A stretch of DNA of 5,768 nucleotides from a bacterium (GTDB lineage: Bacteria; Patescibacteriota; Andersenbacteria; UBA10190), in contig NZCO01000002.1 of NCBI GenBank assembly GCA_002686445.1, positions 1 to 5,768 of the forward strand, read 5' to 3'. Made by a program: the position numbers and the translations under genes. This document shows, piece after piece, positions 1-4,535 of the stretch (positions within the stretch are counted from its first letter, which is position 1; the number at the start of each line of letters is the position of its first letter). The notes under the pieces were generated by a model, which was not told where the DNA came from, did not search any database, and was given only the letters and a program-made list of their open reading frames with translations.

Positions 1-2555
1 ATGTCTTCCTGCGGCTTGACCATAGAGATCACACCCTTATTACCGTGGCGTCCGGCAAACTTGTCGCCGACCTGTAGCTTGCGCATTTGCGCCACACTGA
101 CCTGTACTTGTCGGATAACGCCGCTCGGTAACTTGTCACCATCCTCGCGAGAGAATGTTTTCATGTCCACAACTTTGCCGGCTTCACCGTGACGCAGATA
201 GAGAGAGGTGTCTTTCACGTCCTTAGCTTTTTCACCGAAGATGGCCCGCAGTAGTCGCTCTTCGGCAGTTAGGTCAGTTTCACCTTTGTTGGTTACTTTG
301 CCGACCAAAATGTCACCAGTCCGCACTTCGGCGCCAACACGCACGATACCTTCTTCATCAAGGTTGCGTAGCTTTTCCTCGCTGACATTTGGAATATCAC
401 GAGTGATAACTTCTGGACCAAGCTTCGTGTCTCGTACATCGACAATAAAGTCTTCAATATGAATAGAGGTAAATCGGTCATCGCGTACTACCTGCTCAGA
501 TACCACAATGGCGTCTTCAAAGTTTCCGCCATACCAAGGGATGAATGCGACTCGTAGATTCTGTCCTAGGGCGATGTCGCCTTGGTCGGTAGACGACCCA
601 TCAGCAATAATTTGACCCTGCTGAACGGTGTCCCCTTTCTTAACCAGCGGACGCTGAATAAGCGCAGTTGATTGGTTACTACGCTGGAAATTCTGTAAGC
701 GATAAATATGTTTCTCCTTTTTGTCATCAACAACAGTGATGTGCTTCCCATCCACTTCGAGTACCTCACCATTTGCTTTCGCTGCTACCACCTGTCCAGA
801 ATCAACGGCGGCTTGCGGCTCGATACCAGTACCAATACGTGGAGCAGTCGGAATGACTGAAGGCACAGCTTGACGTTGCATGTTTGATCCCATCAACGCG
901 CGCTGGGCATCATCATGCTCAATGAACGGAATCAAGCTAGCCGCTACAGATACCATTTGGTTTGTGGCTACGTCCATGTAATCAACTCGAGCTGGATCAA
1001 CTTCAGCAAACTGCCCCTTCTCGCGAGCTTCAACTCGCTCGTTCACGAAGACACCGTCTTCATTCAACCGTTCAGCCGCCTGGGCAACCACCTTAGTGTC
1101 CTCAGTGTAGGCATCTAAATATTCGATCTCACTGGTGACCTTCCCATCAACAACTTTACGGTAAGGAGTTTCCAAGAAACCATACTGGTTCAATCGAGCA
1201 TATTGCGACATATGTCCAACTAGACCAATGTTGGGTCCTTCCGGTGTTTGAATAGGGCAAATACGTCCGTAATGAGATCGATGCACATCCCGAACTTCGA
1301 AACCGGCGCGGTTACGATCAAGTCCGCCTGGGCCCATAGCTGATAAGCGACGCTTGTGCTCTACCTCAGACAAGATATTAGTCTGATCCATAAACTGTGA
1401 CAGCTGAGATGAGGTGAAGAACTCTTTAATAGCAGCAATAATCGGGCGGGCATTGATCAGTTGTGACGGTGTCACCTGGTCTAGCTCCATCGTGCTCATG
1501 CGGTCCTTACCAATGCGCTCCATGCGCATCAAACCGACGCGGAACTTATTTTGAATCAGTTCACCAACGGCGCGGACACGACGATTACCCAAGTGATCAA
1601 TATCGTCAGCCGGATCCTGAGTGATGTTTAAGCGAATAACTTCCCTAATAACTGCCACTAGATCATCAAGGCGGAAGATACGATCCTCTTGCTCTTCTCC
1701 AACAGATAGACTGAGGCGCTGGTTCATGCGGTAGCGTCCAACTGAACCAAAGTCATACCGATCAAAGCGGAAGAACATGTCATTGATCATCTGACGAGCA
1801 TTGTCGACAGTGGCCATGTCACCCGGTCGTAGGCGCTTATACACTTCTTTGAGTCCCTCTTCTTCATTAGTGGACGTATCCTTAGCCAGTGTTGCTTCGA
1901 TATACTTCACGTCATCATCAGTATCAACTTCAGCAAAGAGCTTAGTGATAGCTGCATCGGTAGGCACACCTAACGCTCGCAGCAGTGAAGTCACAGCTAC
2001 TTTTCGTTTGCGATCAATTTTTACGTAAATAGCACCGTCAGCCGCTGTTTCGATTTCCAGCCAGGCACCACGGTTCGGAATAATCTTGGCACCGTACCAA
2101 GTGCGGCCCTTATTGAATTTTGAGGTAAAGAAAACACCAGGCGACCGAATTAACTGTGAGACAACGACTCGCTCGACTCCATTGATAATGAAGGTGCCTC
2201 GAGGCGTCATTACCGGAAACTCACCCAGATATACTTCTTGTTCTTTTACTTCGCCAGTTTTTTTGTTAACCAAACGCACCGCACTACGTAGTGGTGATTC
2301 ATAGGTCGCATTGCGATCCCGGGCAGTTTCTTCGGTATGCTTTGGGGCGTCGAGATAGTGGTCTAGGAAATGCAACTCAAGATTGCCACCGTAGTCCTCT
2401 ATGGGAGAGATTTCCTGAAAGAGCTCAGCTAAGCCCTTTTCAAAAAACCACTCGTATGATTGTAATTGCATTTCCAGCAAGTTGGGGGCATCAACTGTGC
2501 TGGTGGGAATATTAGAAAAAGTATGGCGTTCGCGAAGCGGAGCTAGTTTCGACAT
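1..2555 (-). CDS. rpoB: DNA-directed RNA polymerase subunit beta, N-terminal 851 residues (3' end outside window)
   Basis: Encodes the beta subunit, which with beta' forms the RNA polymerase catalytic core. The translation begins MSKLAPLRERHTF and is open to the window edge. Visible landmarks are EFPVMTPRGTFIINGVERVV (residues 112-131), the rifampicin-pocket region TSSQLSQFMDQ through KRRLSAMGPGGL (381-412), ICPIQTPEGPNIGL (432-445), PWYGGNFEDAIVVSE (673-687; acidic pair E680/D681) and VGDKFAGRHGNKGVIS (829-844), whose K832 and K840 match the catalytic-centre lysines K1065 and K1073 of E. coli. The rifampicin region lies about 126 residues earlier than in E. coli, close to Thermus numbering, so the large lineage inserts of E. 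coli are absent; this is a compact form. The ATG at 2555 was chosen for its family-like N-terminus. An in-frame TAA lies nine codons upstream (2580-2582), and a GTG at 2577-2579 is the only other start. No Shine-Dalgarno is evident. About 280 C-terminal residues should lie beyond position 1. Confidence 0.98.
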   Translation of the reverse strand, partial: MSKLAPLRERHTFSNIPTSTVDAPNLLEMQLQSYEWFFEKGLAELFQEISPIEDYGGNLELHFLDHYLDAPKHTEETARDRNATYESPLRSAVRLVNKKTGEVKEQEVYLGEFPVMTPRGTFIINGVERVVVSQLIRSPGVFFTSKFNKGRTWYGAKIIPNRGAWLEIETAADGAIYVKIDRKRKVAVTSLLRALGVPTDAAITKLFAEVDTDDDVKYIEATLAKDTSTNEEEGLKEVYKRLRPGDMATVDNARQMINDMFFRFDRYDFGSVGRYRMNQRLSLSVGEEQEDRIFRLDDLVAVIREVIRLNITQDPADDIDHLGNRRVRAVGELIQNKFRVGLMRMERIGKDRMSTMELDQVTPSQLINARPIIAAIKEFFTSSQLSQFMDQTNILSEVEHKRRLSAMGPGGLDRNRAGFEVRDVHRSHYGRICPIQTPEGPNIGLVGHMSQYARLNQYGFLETPYRKVVDGKVTSEIEYLDAYTEDTKVVAQAAERLNEDGVFVNERVEAREKGQFAEVDPARVDYMDVATNQMVSVAASLIPFIEHDDAQRALMGSNMQRQAVPSVIPTAPRIGTGIEPQAAVDSGQVVAAKANGEVLEVDGKHITVVDDKKEKHIYRLQNFQRSNQSTALIQRPLVKKGDTVQQGQIIADGSSTDQGDIALGQNLRVAFIPWYGGNFEDAIVVSEQVVRDDRFTSIHIEDFIVDVRDTKLGPEVITRDIPNVSEEKLRNLDEEGIVRVGAEVRTGDILVGKVTNKGETDLTAEERLLRAIFGEKAKDVKDTSLYLRHGEAGKVVDMKTFSREDGDKLPSGVIRQVQVSVAQMRKLQVGDKFAGRHGNKGVISMVKPQED

Positions 2556-2770
2556 AAATGGTATAGGGGATGAGACCACTTAGGCTAAAAAAACGACAGC
2601 AACATGCCCTGGGCTTGGCAGCCTGTGGAAAAAGCTAAAGGAGGTAGAACTACGACCGAGCGCGTGGGATAAATCCCGTAAACAGAGCTAAAAATAGTGG
2701 CTCCGCGCGCTTGGCGCTTTCTACTTATTCGCTTACTTGTGCACACAAATCAGGGCTCGTCTTTGACGAT
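2556..2770 (-). other. Long structured 5' leader of rpoB
   Basis: This is the stretch between the predicted transcription start and the rpoB ATG. I see no convincing reading frame in it on either strand. It contains a large GC-rich hairpin (2656-2714, listed separately) and a copy of the anti-Shine-Dalgarno sequence in the sense strand (ACCTCCTTT, 2645-2637). A small hairpin (GGCT/AGCC, 2623-2612) follows, and then a run of seven T (2593-2587), too far from that hairpin for an ordinary terminator. No ribosomal protein gene precedes rpoB, unlike the rplJL-rpoBC arrangement of many bacteria. The leader could carry autogenous or attenuation control; that is inference only. Its extent depends on the promoter call. 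Confidence 0.45.
2656..2714 (-). promoter_or_regulatory. GC-rich stem-loop in rpoB leader RNA
   Basis: In the minus-strand RNA the arm CCAAGCGCGCGG (2714-2703) can pair with CCACGCGCTCGG (2667-2656). Ten of twelve positions are Watson-Crick pairs, with mismatches at A2712/C2658 and C2705/A2665. The 35-nt interior can hold further short stems, for example GGGA/TCCC around a TTTA loop. No T-run follows directly, so it is not an intrinsic terminator. The pairing is read by eye; no folding energy was computed and no riboswitch or leader family was recognised. Confidence 0.45.
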
Positions 2771-2776
2771 TCGATC

Positions 2777-2806
2777 AGTATACGCAGCGAGAAGCGAAAG
2801 TGTCAA
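2777..2806 (-). promoter_or_regulatory. Sigma70-type promoter driving rpoB
   Basis: On the minus strand a perfect -35 hexamer TTGACA (2806-2801) and a -10 hexamer TATACT (2782-2777, five of six matches) are separated by 18 bp. The expected transcription start is near 2770, giving rpoB a leader of roughly 215 nt. It is the best promoter match I found in the window. It lies downstream of tsaB, so it would give rpoB its own transcript. Confidence 0.75.
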
Positions 2807-2877
2807 GAATATGTGGCACTGAATTTGCCTCTATTTGTCACCTGGCAACCTCCAATTCTCAACTTTTGACGATCTCG

Positions 2878-2919
2878 AAAAAAATCAGTGTTTCCTAGGT
2901 CTGAAGTGCTTCGTACTGA
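2878..2919 (-). terminator. Possible weak intrinsic terminator after tsaB
   Basis: Minus-strand sequence around the tsaB stop codon has TCAGT (2919-2915) able to pair with ACTGA (2889-2885), followed at once by seven T (2884-2878). A nested GAAG/CTTC pair lies inside, and a shorter alternative TCAG/CTGA stem with a 12-nt loop (2904-2885) is also possible. The stem is short and AT-rich, so termination may be partial. The position, directly at the end of the operon and before the rpoB promoter, is what supports it. Confidence 0.3.
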
Positions 2920-3272
2920 GGTTGAACCATTGTAACTGATTCACTCCGATCTAACTCCTTGAGAAAAGTGGGGCTTGTAACATCATTCGTCGCAAAATGT
3001 TTAAGTGGGACTGCTAATACATCCGCTAACAATGATGCCGTAACAATCCCGGCTCGCAGTGCGGAGTAGTGTCCCGGGCCACGATGCACTGCTACACACT
3101 CGATGTCGGAGCGCGCTATCCCTTCCTTGGCCAACACATCATCAATCGCGACAAGTAAGGCACTACCCAGAGCGTTATCAGATCGCCACGACTGCGTCGC
3201 CACTATCTTATCGCCTGTAGCCACGGACACCGATGCTTCCGGGTGGGCTGTGTCTATTAACAGCGTGCTCAT
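2895..3272 (-). CDS. tsaB: TsaB-like tRNA t6A37 biosynthesis protein, short form (125 aa)
   Basis: TsaB partners TsaD (with TsaE) in the cytoplasm to transfer the threonylcarbamoyl group made by TsaC onto A37 of tRNAs reading ANN codons. The N-terminus LLIDTAHPEASVSV matches the family's first ASKHA-fold strand pair. The signature appears as RGPGHYSALRAGIVTASLLA (residues 64-83), against the usual GPGSFTGLRxG. Usual TsaB proteins are about 230 residues; this one has 125 and stops soon after the first subdomain, with a short tail ending VQPQYEALQT that resembles the family's C-terminal P-x-Y strand. The second subdomain is thus missing, and a direct fusion of N-terminal half to tail is plausible. 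Nothing suggests a frameshift: the frame has a clean start, a stop (TAG) and an intact motif. The ATG overlaps the upstream Mur ligase stop by 4 nt and has a good ribosome binding site. TsaB identity is likely; activity of the short form is inferred. Confidence 0.85.
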   Translation of the reverse strand: MSTLLIDTAHPEASVSVATGDKIVATQSWRSDNALGSALLVAIDDVLAKEGIARSDIECVAVHRGPGHYSALRAGIVTASLLADVLAVPLKHFATNDVTSPTFLKELDRSESVTMVQPQYEALQT

Positions 3273-4462
3273 GTGATTTCCTTAAACAACTCCTCAACTA
3301 CTTCTCGATCATTCCAGTCAACGGCCTTACTCCCCACCATACGCGTGTTGTAGTTACCCATACCGGTTAACGCGATCACGTCACCGGGTTTAGCTTCTTT
3401 TAGCGCATACAAAATTGCCTCGCGCCGATCCTCAATCCTCTGCCACGGGATCGTGGCGTCAGTTAAGCCTGCCTCAAGCTCAGCATAAATTTCATCCTCA
3501 GGATCTTCGTACGGTTCGTCTTGCGTCAAAATAAGTTCGTCCGCATAGCGAGCGGCGAGCTTGGTTAAGATCGGACGTTTAGCACGATCACGCCGGCCGG
3601 CCGCACCGAACACCGCAATGAGTCTTCCCGCCACGTGTGGTTTGAGCGCTTGATACAATCGCTCCAGTGCATCGGCGGTCAGAGCAAAGTCGACGACTAC
3701 CTTAAACCCGCTCGGGTGCTCCAGCCACTCAACTCGCCCGGGTATCTGTGTCACACTCGCTACACCAGCCGCGATATTTTCTTCGCTTAGACCAGCCGCT
3801 CGCGCTACCAGCGACGCTGCTAGGACATTCTCCTGATTAAACGCTCCAGTCAGTGGCGTTTTTACCTTCGCCGCCTGCGCCCGAGTGAATTCTTGGACGG
3901 TTAAGTCGTGGTGACGTCGATGCATGAGGTCGAGGGCTGCCCGGCTCCATTTGTCATCACCGTTGACTACCAATGTGGCCCCAGGTTGCAGGTAGTTCGC
4001 AATCCGCGCCTTGGCTGCCATCAAACGCTCCATAGTGCCGTGATAATCAAGATGTTCGTGCGTAATGTTTGTAATTATCGCTCCTTCTAGCTCTAGCCCA
4101 GCTAAGCGATGTTGATCGAGGGCATGACTGGTGAGTTCGAGCACGAGGTGCGTTACGTTCGCACTCACCATCTGACGTAGTTTAGCAAACACAATCTTGG
4201 CGTCCGTTGACGTCATGTGCGTGTTGTTTGCTTCTTCCGTCTCGCCAATCCAGAAATATTCCGTCGACAACAGCCCAACTGCCGGCCGGCCATGGGCTTG
4301 GCGCAATAGAGAAGCCAGCACAATTGCTGTCGTCGTCTTGCCGTTCGTGCCGGTGATCCCATAGATGTGTAATTGACGGTCTGGCCACCCAAATCGGGCC
4401 CGCCACGCTTGGGCTTGGAGGTAGTGATATACATTCTTCAGTTGTTGCATGACGTCGTTCAT
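3269..4462 (-). CDS. murE: MurE-like Mur ligase (UDP-MurNAc-tripeptide synthetase family), lacking the N-terminal domain
   Basis: MurE ligases use ATP to add the third stem-peptide residue (usually meso-diaminopimelate or lysine) to UDP-MurNAc-L-Ala-D-Glu in the cytoplasm. Seen here in family order: P-loop GTNGKTT (38-44), ELTSHALDQHR (109-119), TNITHEHLDYHGT (131-143), K151 at the usual carbamylated-lysine position, GAFNQENVLAA (206-216), PGRVE (241-245), DFALTADALE (258-267), VFGAAGRRDRAKRP (284-297), DEPYEDP (315-321) and GMGNY (367-371). Only about 35 residues precede the P-loop, against roughly 110 in E. coli, so the UDP-binding N-terminal domain is absent. Three motifs deviate: DYAHTPDALE has become DFALTADALE, DNPR (diaminopimelate type) DEPY, and GKGHE GMGNY. 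The third amino acid therefore cannot be predicted, and another Mur-ligase-type substrate is possible. The ATG at 4462 has an in-frame TGA three codons upstream (4469-4471); Met5 is an alternative. First gene of an operon with tsaB. Confidence 0.87.
   Translation of the reverse strand: MNDVMQQLKNVYHYLQAQAWRARFGWPDRQLHIYGITGTNGKTTTAIVLASLLRQAHGRPAVGLLSTEYFWIGETEEANNTHMTSTDAKIVFAKLRQMVSANVTHLVLELTSHALDQHRLAGLELEGAIITNITHEHLDYHGTMERLMAAKARIANYLQPGATLVVNGDDKWSRAALDLMHRRHHDLTVQEFTRAQAAKVKTPLTGAFNQENVLAASLVARAAGLSEENIAAGVASVTQIPGRVEWLEHPSGFKVVVDFALTADALERLYQALKPHVAGRLIAVFGAAGRRDRAKRPILTKLAARYADELILTQDEPYEDPEDEIYAELEAGLTDATIPWQRIEDRREAILYALKEAKPGDVIALTGMGNYNTRMVGSKAVDWNDREVVEELFKEIT
3279..3283 (-). 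promoter_or_regulatory. Shine-Dalgarno site of tsaB
   Basis: AAGGA lies six nucleotides before the tsaB ATG, inside the last codons of the upstream Mur ligase gene. It fixes the tsaB start at 3272 and is the only clear Shine-Dalgarno sequence seen before a gene in this window. It supports translation of tsaB from the shared mRNA, possibly coupled to murE through the ATGA overlap. Confidence 0.65.
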
Positions 4463-4471
4463 GTGCCATCA

Positions 4472-4500
4472 AGTATTCACCATGGACAAGGGTGGGGCAA
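4472..4500 (-). promoter_or_regulatory. Candidate promoter of the murE-tsaB operon
   Basis: On the minus strand TTGCCC (4500-4495) and AATACT (4477-4472) are spaced 17 bp apart, each matching four of six consensus positions. The implied transcription start, near 4465, is only a few nucleotides before the ATG at 4462. The mRNA would be nearly leaderless, which agrees with the lack of a Shine-Dalgarno sequence. Both hexamers are weak, so this is tentative. Confidence 0.35.
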
Positions 4501-4508
4501 ATTTTTTG

Positions 4509-4517
4509 TGCTATGCT
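4509..4517 (+). promoter_or_regulatory. Extended -10 promoter of the dockerin-repeat membrane protein gene
   Basis: TGCTATGCT contains a TG dinucleotide one base ahead of TATGCT (four of six matches to TATAAT), the extended -10 arrangement. No acceptable -35 lies 16-18 bp upstream, which extended -10 promoters can tolerate. The predicted start near 4524 leaves a leader of about 12 nt before the ATG at 4536, with no Shine-Dalgarno in it. It is back to back with the candidate murE promoter. Confidence 0.4.
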
Positions 4518-4535
4518 AAGTCACAGTCCACATCC

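Noticed and set aside
1..2555. Plus-strand open frames inside the rpoB region (for example 1-192, 208-462, 1801-2028, 2086-2304).
   Set aside because: All are antisense shadows of rpoB, whose minus-strand frame is continuous and conserved throughout.
2560..2565. TATACC on the minus strand just before the rpoB ATG as a second -10 box.
   Set aside because: It would start transcription inside the ATG and has no good -35; the TTGACA/TATACT pair upstream is far better.
2577..2579. GTG as an alternative rpoB start, eight codons before the ATG.
   Set aside because: The ATG at 2555 gives a family-like N-terminus, and the GTG has no Shine-Dalgarno either.
2587..2623. Possible attenuator before rpoB: hairpin GGCT/AGCC (2623-2612) followed by seven T (2593-2587).
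   Set aside because: The stem is only 4 bp and the T-run begins about 18 nt after it, too far for an intrinsic terminator.
2637..2645. Perfect Shine-Dalgarno AAAGGAGGT on the plus strand in the gap between rpoB and tsaB.
   Set aside because: No ATG, GTG or TTG lies at a suitable distance downstream, and no protein-like frame follows.
3269..3271. Recoding of UGA (as glycine, known in some Patescibacteria).
   Set aside because: UGA here ends the Mur ligase exactly at the tsaB start, and no motif-bearing frame needs UGA read through.
4182..4472. Minus-strand open frames overlapping the start of the Mur ligase gene (4182-4472 and 4213-4434).
   Set aside because: They are other-frame shadows of the ligase gene; the ligase frame carries all family motifs.
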